The translations under genes and the position numbers were made by a program. 64,000 bases of DNA from Ulva prolifera (taxonomy: Eukaryota > Chlorophyta > Ulvophyceae > Ulvales > Ulvaceae). Of the stretch, positions 32,565-44,542 are shown piece after piece (position 1 is the stretch's first letter; each line of letters opens with the position of its first letter). The stretch spans positions 2,820,430 through 2,884,429 of the forward strand of contig CM041204.1 of assembly GCA_023078555.1 (NCBI GenBank), read 5' to 3'. The notes below the pieces were generated by a model that had not been told where the DNA came from, ran no database searches, and saw only the letters and a list, made by a program, of their open reading frames with translations.

Positions 32565-35144
32565 ATCAACGCTTCTTTGATTATGGATGATGCAAGGTGG
32601 CGAAGGCTCAAATGTCAAGTTGAACGGGTCCTGCTGCAATATGGTTTAAGCTAGTTAGAGTGTAGTTCCAGATTCGGTGCTGAGCTGGGTCACCATGAGA
32701 GGCTGAGACATTGCTTGTCAGGCAGGACCTTGCATGAGCTGTGAAGCTCGCGAAAGGGCAATTACCGCATGTTGGGTGGCCGAGTGTGTGTTTGCGTGTC
32801 AGAATTTTGTATCTGCTACTCGGATGGGGTGATAGCTGGTCTTTCTTTGTGAAACAAGCGATAGCCAGATCATACCTGTTGCTTGATGGTGCAACTGCAC
32901 AAATGTATAAAGCTTCGTTGACGCAATTCGAATGGTCCTCAACAGCTTGATGTGAAGAGCTTTGCAGCAAGGCAGCCAGCCACGGTGTACATCATCTGCA
33001 GCATCCACAGTCTGCCCATGTCATGGAACCGGGACATGTTGCATGCATTGCGTCGATGAATTCAAACACAGGAACCTGCACGGGCGGATTTGCAGCCGAC
33101 CTCACCAGAAATAGAAGCAACTGCGCCTGTGCTGCTTCGGAATCTAGCTGTCTGCGTTGACATGCAGCAGCGGGAACGTGCACTTTGATTTGATATTGCG
33201 GAGAGCTTGGGATTGCCTGCGCCTTCAAGCTTCGGAAACAGTACAAACGCCATTTATACTCAACAGAAGTCAGTTAATTGGTATAGCACCTGAAAGTTTA
33301 CTCTGCTCAGTCTTTGGCAGCGTTGGACGTTTCGCGGAAGAGGTACAGGCACCCTGTCCCAAGCCTCGGCTCGATACAGGGGTACGCTGAAATCCCATTC
33401 AATAATCTGAAGATATCAATTTCTGTTGCTGAGCTTGGATTCATAGCTTTTGAGCCTAGTTTCACGCCAGTACGGCAGACGACGCTGCCCTGTTGCAGCA
33501 CTTGTTCCGTGCGTGACCGCACTGCCCCATTCTACCCATGCGAAAGGTTTGTATACGAGGAAGTGAAACAAAAATGCCTTACCTGCTGCACTGGACCAGA
33601 TACATGGACTCTTGCAACGCATCTCTATGTCCTGAGGCAATCCGTCCTGCCAATGTTGAGGATCATCCATCACTCACAGCTTCTCAGAAATTGCCTGTTT
33701 TGACCGTGTTCGCAATGCGCTGACAGGGTACAGTGACCACAAGGCACTCTTGCTGTGATGAACTGGCGTTGTTCATCTTCACTCAGAGTTGCACACATTA
33801 CGGTCCCCACATTTGGTCCACAACCTCAGGCTGTAGTCGCTCGCCCCGCACAGCAGCCAGCCACTTTGTACTGAGACGTCCTGTCCACGCATTGTTGAAC
33901 TGGTGAGACGATCAAATGGCGAGATGGAGAGTGTTCCGGTTTGACTTGGTTACTAGCTGTGAAGACTATCGGTATTGGCTTTCTCGTCCGCCCCTTCTAC
34001 GCTGCTTCGCCGCCTCTGTGTCCAGCAACTGCCATGCAAGCCCGACTGCTGCTGTGGCCCATCTACCTCCCCCTCTCCTCCCAACAACATGGCCGCTATC
34101 GTCGACACGCAATCTCAGAAACAGAAACTTTGTATTTCTCGGGACTGCCTTTACAACAGCCTTGTTCTTTTGCAGGCTGATTTCAGAGCAACAACTCGCA
34201 ACTTGAAGCCATTCTCCACAGGCACGCAAGGGCTTGACGACACAGGCAATCTCCAGCTGCAACGAAGCTGCAAGCCATCTGGTGAAGGGCTCGAGCCACA
34301 GCGACTCGTACCTCCTCGAATCCTCTCCGGTGCTTTGCCAGCAGGTGGAGCGCCTCCCGTGATCGTCCTCTAACACTAGCAGCCAAGCCACGACCAGCTG
34401 TGCAAGCAGTGCAGCTGCTGCAGTGGCCACATCGTGCTACTCGAGTGCAGCATCCAGCAGCACGAAGCCACGCCCCCTCAGGTGTGCACACCCGCCGCTG
34501 CCATCTGATGCTATCCCGTTGCCCACTTGATTGGCTGCCCGCAACAGAGATAGGCACGCGGCTGCTCTTGAATCACCTGTCATTCGGTCGCCCCGGAAGC
34601 ATGGGCGTCCTGTATGGTAAAGTCAAGCTGAATCTGCTGAGCATATGTGGTCCCGTACATTCGGAGTTGTCAACGTCCTCTTCAGGATTCAGCTCGGAAA
34701 AATCGCATTTACTTCACTACACCTAGCAGTCCTGTGGCGTGGCGTGACACGGGCAGGCCCATGTCTCGATTCCAGCTCTCATCAATGAATGGAGTGTAGT
34801 ACATGCCCTGTGGTATATCAATTTACAATCAATTTACATATCCTGTGGTGGTGCGTGAATAACACACCAAGATTCCATCTCATACGTATGCACGGTCTGC
34901 AGCTGTCTCTCCTCCTGGTGTGGTGTGCCTTGCAACGACCAGAGCTGATGTATTTCGCTTCATACAAGACACGGCTCTTGGCTCGAGCACAATGCATGGA
35001 CGCGGTCGGTCCCGGGCTCAGCAGTCGTCGATGTCTTCCTGGACATGGCCATGTACACGTACATACATTCACCACGGGTGCGGTCAGCCGCTCCGCCGCA
35101 TGCGGATCCGACGCTGACACCGGGCGGAAGGCCTGCTCACCACG
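32565..35144. other. Gene-poor stretch
   Basis: No firm gene. On the minus strand 33670-33580 reads MDDPQHWQDGLPQDIEM and ends in a strong CAG|GTAAGG donor, with possible continuation near 33510; 33522-33307 also has a protein-like end (EIDIFRLLNGISAYP). A minus frame at 34430-33966 begins with a hydrophobic Ala/Leu/Val run (MATAAAALLAQLVVAWLLVL), and an overlapping plus frame covers the same bases. None could be extended into a model. Confidence 0.3.
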
Positions 35145-35452
35145 CGATGTCGGCCGTATGCAACCGCTGTGTCGACCGTATGCAACCGATGTGTTGGCCG
35201 TGTGCAACCGATGTGTTGGCCGTGTGCAACCGATGTGTTGGCCGTGTGCAACCGATGTGTCGACCGTATGCAACCGATGTGTTGGCCGTGTGCAACCGAT
35301 GTGTTGGCCGTGTGCAACCGATGTGTCGGCCGTGTGCAACCGATGTGTTGGCCGTGTGCAACCGATGTGTCGGCCGTGTGCAACCGATGTGTTGGCCGTG
35401 TGCAACCGATGTGTCGGCCGTGTGCAACCGATGTGTTGGCCGTGTGCAACCG
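35145..35452. repeat. 22-bp minisatellite, 14 units
   Basis: Fourteen tandem units of 22 bp, typified by CGATGTGTTGGCCGTGTGCAAC (shown for orientation only up to phase), fill 308 bp. Three unit types differ at the positions reading TTGG, TCGG or TCGACCGTA; the later half alternates TTGG and TCGG types, suggesting growth by a two-unit step. Because 22 is not a multiple of three, all frames stay open and produce long but meaningless reading frames on both strands, up to 423 codons. It lies about 440 bp before the PhoD-like start codon. Confidence 0.93.
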
Positions 35453-35891
35453 CCACGTTACTCCGTGCCGGCCCGCTCCGTCTTCTGTGGCCAGAACACC
35501 AGGACACCAGAACACGTCTTTTGTGAACACCAGAAGACTTTTTCTGCGACCAAAACACCAGGACACCAACACGCCAGCTTTCCACAGGGCAACCACTCGA
35601 TCACTCTGCATGCTCTGCCAGGCGTCCCTCACATCTCGAGCAACCTCCCGCTGTGCCATGCAGGCAGACACCCAGGTGCTTTCCCACGCTCTGCCGCAAC
35701 AGCGCCCGAGACAAGCCGTCCTCATCGCAGACACCCTTGCTCCACCTCTTCGCAACGGAACACATGCACCTTCCTGTTTGATCTGCATTGTATAGTCGAC
35801 CTCTATCGACTGCAGCACTTGCAGTCCCCAGCCACCACCAAGGACTGCTGGTAAATATAACAAGCGCGACAGGTCGACGACACCAGTCGCG
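35453..35891. other. Upstream region of the PhoD-like gene
   Basis: A 439-bp gap. Bases 35489-35575 contain diverged short direct repeats of the type ACACCAGGACACCA. Otherwise no element is visible; the promoter of the PhoD-like gene should be here. Confidence 0.4.
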
Positions 35892-38800
35892 ATGCCTCGC
35901 TCACGCTCCAACTCCCGCCACGCATCCTTCCACGCGCACGCGATCCCGGACATCAGCGACATGACGCACGGCGTCGCGCAGCACGGCCAGAACGGCAGCC
36001 CGCGCCGCGGCGGCGACCGCGAGCCGTTTGCCGGCCGGCGCGGCGGCAGCGGCAGCGGCGACGGCAGCGGCCACGAGGTGCTGATCGGCTCGTTCCACAG
36101 CCAGCCGGCGCCGGCGCAGGAGGCGCGGCGCCGCATGAGCCGGGCGAGCAGCAAGGCCGAGCTGCGAGAGAGCATGATGGGCGGGCGCGGCGGGCCCGGG
36201 CGTGAGCCTGACGACCGCTCCGCGGCACAGGTACGCTGCGCTGTGCTGCGCTGTGCTGTGCTGTGCTGTGCTGTGCTGTGCTGTGCTGTGCTGGCACTGC
36301 AGTGTCCACTGTGTAGTGATACACTTGAATTGTAGTGTCCATTGTACCACTGCATTGGTGCGCGCCCCTAGCTACATCCATTCTCTCTGCTCTCTGTCTC
36401 TGCTTCTGAGGTGCTGGCGGGGTGGCTGTCTCGTTGTGTTTGTATGAATATTAGACAAGCTTCAGGTGCAAGACGGCGAAATATGAAAGGGCATCGCCCG
36501 CCCCCTCCCCACTGCACCAGCCCTAGAGCTGAGGGGCTCTTCTGCTGCGCTGTGCGTGCCCTGGCACCGCCAGTCCACAGCCTGCGCCATCACTCTACCA
36601 TGCATGCATACACACCTGTGCCTCCCCGTTACATGCCTCCACGGTGCCCGCCACCGAAGCCCACAACTCACCCTGTCGCTCCTCCATCCTCCGGCAGCAT
36701 CGATCCATCCCGGCCACACTACCGCTCGGGGCTGAGCGCGCGCGTGGCTGCAGGTGCTCGGCTGTGGCATCTGCTCGGCATTCTCATTCATCGCGCACCA
36801 CCGCCTCCTCACGCTCCTCGCCGCGCTCGTCCTCGCGGCCTGCAGCGTCGCCGTCGCGCTCTCGGTGCTTGCCTACACCTCCCTCTCTTCCGCCCCGGCC
36901 GCCGAGGGCCCCCCGGACTTCCGCGCCGACGCCGCGTGGCCCTCCGGCCCGACCGTCGGCGACCTCCTCGCAGACCCTGACTCCGGCACGCTGCTCGCCG
37001 GCGACGCGGCCGCCGGCCGCGCCGCCGACGGCAGCCTCCGCTCCGTGGACCTCCGCGTCGCATTCGGCAGCAAGCACGTCGCGGCGGCTGCCATGGAGGA
37101 CGGCGTGTGGCGCGACGGCGTCCTGCCGCTCGAGCCGGACGCGTGGATCTGGACGGGGAACGCGGAGTACTTTGACTCGGCGGCGGCGCTGGACTGCACG
37201 GCATCCGCGAACGGTGGCCGCGCGGAGTGCGTGTGCGCGGCCGGCGCCGCGCTGGCGCCGCTGTGCGGCGGCGCGACGGCGGCGGGCGCGGCAGCGCGCG
37301 CGGCCGCGGCCGCGGGCGGCGGGCACGCGACGCTGCTGGACTACGCGTGTGACTCGTTCGTGACACGGAGCGATGCGGTGCCGATCGGGACGCTGCCGGG
37401 GGTGTGTCCACGGCCGGTGCTCGGCATCTACGGCGTTCATGACTCGTTTGGCGCGATGGAGGATGGCAGCTTTGCGGAGCGGGAAGCCGTCAAGCAGGTG
37501 CGTTGTGTGTGCTTGTCGGGCGCGTCATGCGCCGTGCTCCGATATTTTTGTCAAGTTTGGCTCTCATACATTTCCTGATCGAGGGCGACAGCCTCATGCA
37601 TTCTGCATACGAACAGTACAGCGTGTGTCACAACTGTTTTTGTTGTCGGGGGAACAGCTGTATGCTGTCGCAAGGCCAGCATCGCCTCAGGTGGTATCCA
37701 GTTTTGCAGTTGTTGTCACCGGAGAGCACTGAAAATACCATCAGCCATTAATTAGAAGCTGCAGGTCACCTCGAGGCCGCTTTGTACCGGGGTAGGTGGG
37801 TCGCATGTTGTGTAGCCCTAGCACATGCTTCTTTTGTTGTCTTAGTCCATTCTCGTTCACTCTGCTGCCGTAGCACATGTGCTACACTGAAGCGGAGCCA
37901 CATGGAGCTCATATGCACAAATGCTGACATGTTTAATGCACAACAGGAGGTCACGGCTGCGTTGCTGTCTCTTTTATCTGTGTTCCTCCTGATGTGTTCC
38001 TCTTTGCAGCCATATCTCGTGTTGTTCTCGGCCTCATAGGATGGAAATCCCTACTCACAAGTGCACGTGTCTGCTCAGCTGAGCCCTTCTAGGAAACACA
38101 CAGGTGCCAGCTTTGTGCATGAATGGTGTTGGAGCTCAGGCACACGTGATGCCAGCGTGGTGTAGACGAGGTCAGCACTCTATTCAAACTACTGGCCTAG
38201 CGTCAGATTGACATGACCTTAGATCATTTCCCATTTCAGTATCATCAATTCAATATGTTCCAGACTACATAAAACTCACATTCAAGCGCGCTGATGTGTT
38301 GGCTCCGCTGATGCTGTGACCATGCGAATTATTCAATGTCAGATCAATGGCTACCACCACGAGAGGCAGCTATTCAGCCCGGTGCAATGCAAGTTTGACC
38401 TACCTGCCAGTGATCAGAATCTGCTCATTACTTCATCCAAGGCAGAAAGCCCCAGATAGGGAGAACTGTGACAGGATGTTCACCGGCCCTGTGGATATGG
38501 CATTCTTGACTGCAGATTGGTGTGTTAGATATGACGCAATGGCCACATAATTTTGGCACATTGTCATGTTGCATGCCTATTTAATCTGCACAGTGTGCTG
38601 CTCACTGCCTGGAGGACAGCCACGTGATGTGCCTTCTGGGATGAACATGCGGACCAAGCTACACAAACCAAAATGGGCAGGAATTGTAGATCCGTCATAC
38701 CTTGCCATCACAAGCTCAGGTTCTTCCTGCCATACGTGTTGCACCATCTATGTGTTGCTTGTGCAATGTCTGTCAGCTGTGGTGTGATGGTTTGCTGCAA

Positions 38801-41800
38801 AACAGCCGTGACAAACAGCCATGACATGGCATCATGCTCAGCAGGCCTTGGCTCTTGGCTGGGCAGGATGACTCACAGGCATGGTCGGACTGGTGACGTG
38901 TGCTTTCCTGTATATCTCTCGTTTCCTCTTGGTCGGATGGCACTGGCCTCCCTGCCATGTATGCCTTGACACAGCTCTGGCCAGGCTGGCACATGTGGAC
39001 GTTGACTCATCCCTGACTGGTGTCCAGCACAATCTACGAGAGGCAGGTAGCTCTGCAGGCATCACACAGTAGCTTATCGTAGGCCAATCACATCCGCAAA
39101 TCTGCACTCCTCCTTGCTTGCTAGGCCAGTGAGCCTGCCAATGCCCATGCGCCTCGTCTCTGTCACAACTGTCCTGCACCACTCACTCCTTTCATGTGCT
39201 GCCTCTGGCGTCGTTCCGAGAGATGTGTCTGACTCAGGCATTGGCATGGGCAGTGCTGCAGACTCGGCCATAGCACTGCAGACATTTACACACGGACCCA
39301 GTGTTGGTCCACCTGTCAACTGCCTGTCAGCTGCACCCCCTCCATGACAGAACTCAGCCTGAGTGCAGCCCTGCCTCCCACTGTGGCTTCACAGCATATC
39401 CCTTGGATCTACAGATGCGTATGACATGCACCAGCCATGTATGAATTTGGTGTGGCAGTGTGAAATTCATCATTCTACAATGTGGGGGCCAGAAGAAGAG
39501 TTCAGTCAGCCTACTAGCCAGATAGATCATCTGCGCTACCCAACAACATTACCAGCAAATGAGAACTTCTATCAGGAACTACTTCAAGCCGTGACTGTAC
39601 CAGAGTGCATGATCTAGTGAACCACAGTGAACCACAGTCACTGACCTCATACGCCAGCCCCTGATCTCCTGTGCCCCGCCACGAAGCCTCAATGACTCTG
39701 CCTGGAAGCAGGGCACAGCTCCGATTCAGATAAGCCGCTTGATTTGAGCACCTTGTGGGTAGCCCCCCCCGGCCCCCGCCCCCCAACGAACGTGGTGCAC
39801 CGAGCCGGCGGTCAGCTGCACATTCTCGACTCCGGAACTCTGCTACGCCTCTACCGGAGTCCCTGTAACGGTCTCATCACCCCACGCAACTCGAACCTGC
39901 GGCTGGAACTCATAGATTTCTTCTTCTTCGGTGGTGGTGCATGGCTGTGCTGAGTTGGTGGGGTGCCTTGTCAGGGTTGATTCCGGTCACACACGAGACA
40001 CGATGGCGCTTTGCTTCATCGAAATCGTTATCACGGCTGGGCAGTGCAGGTGTACCTGGACATGGTGGGCGCGAGCGCGAACAGCGAGCGGCGGCAGGCC
40101 GGCCGCGGCGCACACACGCGGCAGCGCCTGTTCGAGGACTCCGCGGGCCGCGCCGTCGACGTCTACCTCCTCGACGAGCACTTCCACCGCGCCCCCCTGC
40201 CCTGCCAGCATGTCGCTGCCGCCTGTGCCCTGCCGCAGCACGCCCACACGGTGCCCCCCCCCCCCCCCCCCTTTGCAGCGTGGGCTGTGCAGTGTGTTGG
40301 CTGCTTGCTCGCAGGCAGGTGTCCGTGTCTGCTGCGCTCCTCAGCACAGTCATCATCTACACAGGCGGTGGTAGGTCGTGGCGGTGGCCAGGTGGCCAGG
40401 GCCTTGCGAGGGTCGACGCGCCGCTCCAACGCCCGACCTCTGCCCCTACTGTCGGTGGCTGTGATTTTTGCACAGCCGTCGCCTAGACAGCCCAGTTCAA
40501 AATGACGGCGGAGGCGATTCTTCGCACAGCCTCCGTGGGGCGTCCACTGCGAGACCTCTCACCACCGCCGCATCGCCGGAACAGCAACGCGGCCTGCTGT
40601 GCTGTGCAGAGGATCTGCCAGGAGCACCGCGCCGACCCTGCCTCTGTCTCCTGCTGCGCCACCGACGCCACCGTCGCGCAGGGCTGGTGCCAGGCCTCCT
40701 CCTCCCTCTCCCACCCCGCCTACGCGTCCCTCTGCCGCGCCTGGAGCGCCACCTACGCCACCGGCACCGCGGCCGTCGTCGACGGCGCCGTCCGCGACGC
40801 CGACCCCGCCGACTGGCGCACCCTGCCCCCTGCCGGCGGCAGCGGCGCGTTCTGCGACGTGCTGGGGGAGCGGCAGCGCGCGTGGCTCGCGCGCGGCCTC
40901 GGGGCGTCAAACGCGCGCCTCAACATCGTCGTGGCGCCGGGCGGGCTCTTCGGCAACCCTGCGGCGGAGGGCAGCGGCGGGTGTTCGGGGACGGAGTGGG
41001 ACTGCTACCGGCCGGCGCAGGTGAACCTGCTGCACACGCTCGCAAACACGACCGCGTGCACGATCATCCTATCAGGTGCGGCCTCCAGCATGATGTGCAT
41101 GCGTGTCACTGGAGGGGCAACAGGTATAGCAAGATACCGGAGGTGGAGCTGCATCTGGAAGGGCTACTTGGTGCGGCTCCAGCAGCCGGGAAGATTCTGC
41201 AGCAACCACCCTACGTGTGGGCGCAGCACACAGCACACAGCATGCCGCGGCCGGGTCATGTGTTCCCCGAACAGGTTCCAGCGCCCTTGGACTCGGCAAC
41301 TGAAGCTCCACTTTGTGCTCTTTGGCCTGCGCTGCGATGGCCATCAGATCAACGAAGGATCGGCAAAACCCGGACAGTGCCGCCGATGACCCCCGCGCAG
41401 GAGCACCCCACGCGCATGTACATGTAAGTTGTGTCAGAATATGGAGAGGTGAGTCCGATGCAGGTGACCAGCCGTACTCAGATATCAAGGTCGTGCGCCC
41501 CGGCGATGTCCTCCCCTACGCGGCACCCTACCAAACACCCTACCTCGCCAAGTCCGTCTACCAGGTCAGCACCGCCGGCCTCACGCCCCGGACGGCCCCC
41601 GGCCTCGACACGAGCTGCGGCGCGCCATGCTGCGGCAGCACGCTGGACGCGAGCATGCTGCGCATCGGGGGGCCGTGTGCTGTGCACGGCGGGCCGAGCT
41701 TCGGCGTGCTGGACGTGGACTGGGAGGCGCGGCTCGTGCGGCTGCGGCTGATGCGCGCAGACGGCGCCGGCACCGCCAACGTGGACGACCCGCTGCAGCC

Positions 41801-42003
41801 GGGGACGCTGGATTTCACGATCGACATGCAGGTTTGTATGGACGGGTGACGAGGGGGATGGACACCGCGGTGGGAAAGGGGGGGGGTGCGGAAGGCGGCG
41901 TTGCAGTTGTGTGAGTGTGGATGTTTGTGCATCACCGGCTCAGGAGTTTGGCTTTGGGATGCTGCAGCGGTGTTGTACGGCGCACTTGCTGGGTGCCGGC
42001 TGA
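35892..42003 (+). CDS. Membrane-anchored PhoD-like metallophosphatase, active site degenerate
   Basis: Six exons (35892-36230, 36754-37497, 40050-40250, 40610-41075, 41464-41831, 41944-42003) close in phase, giving 725 residues. A cytosolic Ser/Arg/Gly-rich start is followed by one membrane helix (residues about 130-160, LLTLLAALVLAACSVAVALS) and a lumenal or extracellular PhoD-like domain: WIWTGNAEYFDSA, VLGIYGVHDSFGAMEDG, VYLLDEHFHR, CDVLGERQRAWL, ARLNIVVAPGGLFG, IILSGDQPYSDIKVV and YQVSTAGLT. In the family these read GD, WDDHD..ND and GDVH; here the Asp of GD is Asn, WDDHD is YGVHD, ND is ME and the GDVH His is Pro. So catalysis is doubtful. The last exon is uncertain; without it the frame stops at 41849. 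Exons are very GC-rich. Confidence 0.75.
36241..36292. repeat. (CTGTG)n microsatellite
   Basis: About ten near-perfect CTGTG units lie in intron 1 of the PhoD-like gene, starting within 15 bp of the exon 1 donor. Confidence 0.9.
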
Positions 42004-43232
42004 CTGGACGCTGCTGGTGAGGTGGAATTGGAGCTGGAGACAGATTCGTGTCTGAACACATGGCATAATCATAGATTGTGCGAGGCCAGGTGCTGGGTGG
42101 ACTTGGGACATGCGATTGTGGAACACACTTGGTTAAGGGGATTGAGGAGTGTGGAAATGAAGTGGGGGCTCGCACGGGCTGGGGCGTTGCACTTTTTGTG
42201 GCTGGTGGTACTGGCCGGAACTTCTACAGGCATGTTCATCTGGCGGCAACGGGTGAAAAGAAACAGGGCAGGCGATGAGAAGAGGAAGGGAGACTCTTGA
42301 TGCATCATGTGATACCTTGACTCGGAACTTGTTCAAGATGGCTCTCGAATGGACTTGAGAACTGGTGATGTGGGCACGGAAGGCGAGGTCGTGATGAATA
42401 GTGGTAACATCGATGTTTGGATCACGTTGTGTGGATTGACGGCTTCAGCGCTGGTCGTGACATGGACAATCTGGTTACACACTGGGTTGTGTGCGACACA
42501 CATGCAGTCGACATTGGGGATCCGACATCAGCAGGATTGAGCAGCCGTAAAGTGACTGCTGTTGTAATGTGGCTGTTGGCAAGGCCGAGCGCCTCACCTG
42601 AGTCCTTTGAGAAGCCACAGTCCAGATCTTACAGGTGTGGACTTGGCCGATGGAGCAGAATTTCCGCACAAAAGCAGCCCTGCGGTCTGTGAGTACGGGC
42701 CCTACAACGCTATTGAGGCTCTCGGCACCAAAAACCACCACATACTCCTTCCTTTCGTCGGAACTCTCGGCAGTCGTCAATCTCGCGCTACAACACAGGC
42801 ACCGCTGTCCCCACGTGGCACACACGATCGGCCCCGCCTCGTCGCTTTTGTCCTTGTAACACACGGTGGGCCCCTGATGCTGGCCACGGAAGGAGAGTGG
42901 TGCTGCCTGCAGCCGGCCCGCCTGCTCCTGGCATTGTGCACAAATGGGGCTTGTGCAATGCACATCGCTCCCATCGGCACCTATCAGCCCAGCAGAAGAA
43001 TAACCCAGCTGCTCGGAACTTGATATGCCATAGCGGTAGCAGAGGTAGCCATGCTCACATACGTGCGTCTTCCTGCCTTGGGCAGTGCAGCTTGTCCACC
43101 ACTCAGAGCGCTTCGGCGCGCATCCACTTGATCCATGACAAACTCCACTCTTGTGTGCTGCCCGCGCAGACCACTCAGCGAGGTGTCGTTCACCAGCCGC
43201 CTCGCCGGTCATCCCCAGGAAAGCTCCGACGC
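42004..43232. other. Intergenic between convergent genes
   Basis: About 1.2 kb after the PhoD-like gene. A minus frame of 266 codons (43275-42475) and several plus frames overlap here, none with a domain or signal. The 3' ends of the two neighbouring genes should fall in this stretch. Confidence 0.3.
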
Positions 43233-44515
43233 TCACTCCCCGCCACTCTCCCGCCGTGCCGCCGCAACCGCCCACCCGGGCGCCACCACCGCCCCCGCGT
43301 TCGCACGCGCCACCCCGCGGTGCCGCGGTGCACCCCCCGCCGCCGCCGCGTACCGCGCGCCGGGGGCTGTGCCGACGTCAACACCCTTTAGGCCCATGCG
43401 CGCCGCGGCCGCGCCGGCCGCCGCCTGCGCCACGGCCTTCAGTGACCCCGGCCGCCCCGCGCGGCCGCCGCCGGCGCTGACGCGGCCCTGAAACCGTGCG
43501 CCGCTCTTGAGCTGGCCGGCAATGATGCGCGCGATCTGGCCGTCCGTGACACCGGCGTCCGCGAGCCCGGCGACGCTGCCACTCGGCCGCGGCGCGGCCT
43601 CTGCGCTGGCCTCAGCCGGCAGGATGCTGGCGCCTCGGGCGTCGCGGGCGGCGGCGCGCTTGTTCAGCGCGCCCTTTGCGGCGGCGCGCCAGGCCTTATG
43701 CCGGGGCGACCCGGCGGCTGGTAGTGCGGAGGGCGGCTGCGGCCGCGGTGGCGGCGGCACCGCTGACACTGCAACGCATGAAGCTGTGGCGTCACAACAT
43801 GCCAGAGCATGCCAGATAGAGGTTACATGCAGTGGCACCGACTCGGATGCGCTACGGGCGTTCCACCCGTGCATGTGCATGTACGTGCATGCTGTGTTGT
43901 CCGCGGGCCCTGTGCCCTGTCGCAAGCCACAGATCCTGAAATCCAAATACGTTCCAGCATGCATCTCCATTACAGCTGAGAACTTCATCATATACTATGG
44001 GATGCGCGAGCAGGTGCGGCATGCTGTCCGAGCAGGCTGCGACCACTCAAGAGCGATCTAACTACACTCCATGTGTTGCCAGCTCCTGATGGTCTTGCGG
44101 TCATACATGCCAGGACAGGGCCGCCTGCCATGAGGTTTGGAATGAAAGCATCGGCATCAGCACCCCGCAGGAAGCGAGGGACCAGCACACATGCCTCGCA
44201 ATGAGCCGCACCCGATGACGCCGCATGCATGAGGATCTGGTCCGCGGTCTGCACCAGGGGGAACAGGCTGCCAGGGTTCAGCTGCGCTGCCGCCCCGGCA
44301 GGCGGCATGGAGGCGCGGGCGCTGTGGAGCAGAGACGGTGGCGGCGCGGTGCGGGGGGCCGGCGCCGGCAGCAGGGCCGCCTCGGTCCGGGCCTCAGGGA
44401 GCGGGCGCTGAGCGTGCGCCTCTGCGGTGCTCGGCGGCGCTGCCGGGACTTCCCGGCCGTCGGCGCCGCATGCCCCCTCCACTGCTGCACAATCCGTGGC
44501 TCCGTGAGCTGTCAT
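43233..44515 (-). CDS. Candidate low-complexity exons, perhaps C-terminus of the tubulin ligase
   Basis: Two GC-rich minus-strand stretches have coding character. 44515-43988 contains LNPGSLFPLVQTADQILMHA and RFLRGADADAFIPNLMAGG with an Ala/Pro-rich lead; 43770-43233, behind a TTGCAG acceptor, contains GVTDGQIARIIAGQLKSGAR and Ala/Gly-rich sequence to a stop. Codon use equals that of the tubulin ligase exons. They may be its last exons, replacing the stop at 44543, or a separate disordered protein. I could not decide the joints. Confidence 0.35.
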
Positions 44516-44542
44516 GGTACCAGGCTGTGCCTTGTCACTGTA

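Noticed and set aside
35145-35452. CRISPR array
   Set aside because: Units are contiguous 22-mers without spacers, in a eukaryotic setting.
35084-36355. 423-codon minus-strand reading frame
   Set aside because: Openness comes from the 22-bp minisatellite and from the antisense of GC-rich PhoD-like exon 1.
36231-36460. Protein-coding extension through the CTGTG microsatellite
   Set aside because: The open frame follows from the repeat; the exon 1 donor CAG|GTACGC and phase 0 join to 36754 give the expected membrane protein.
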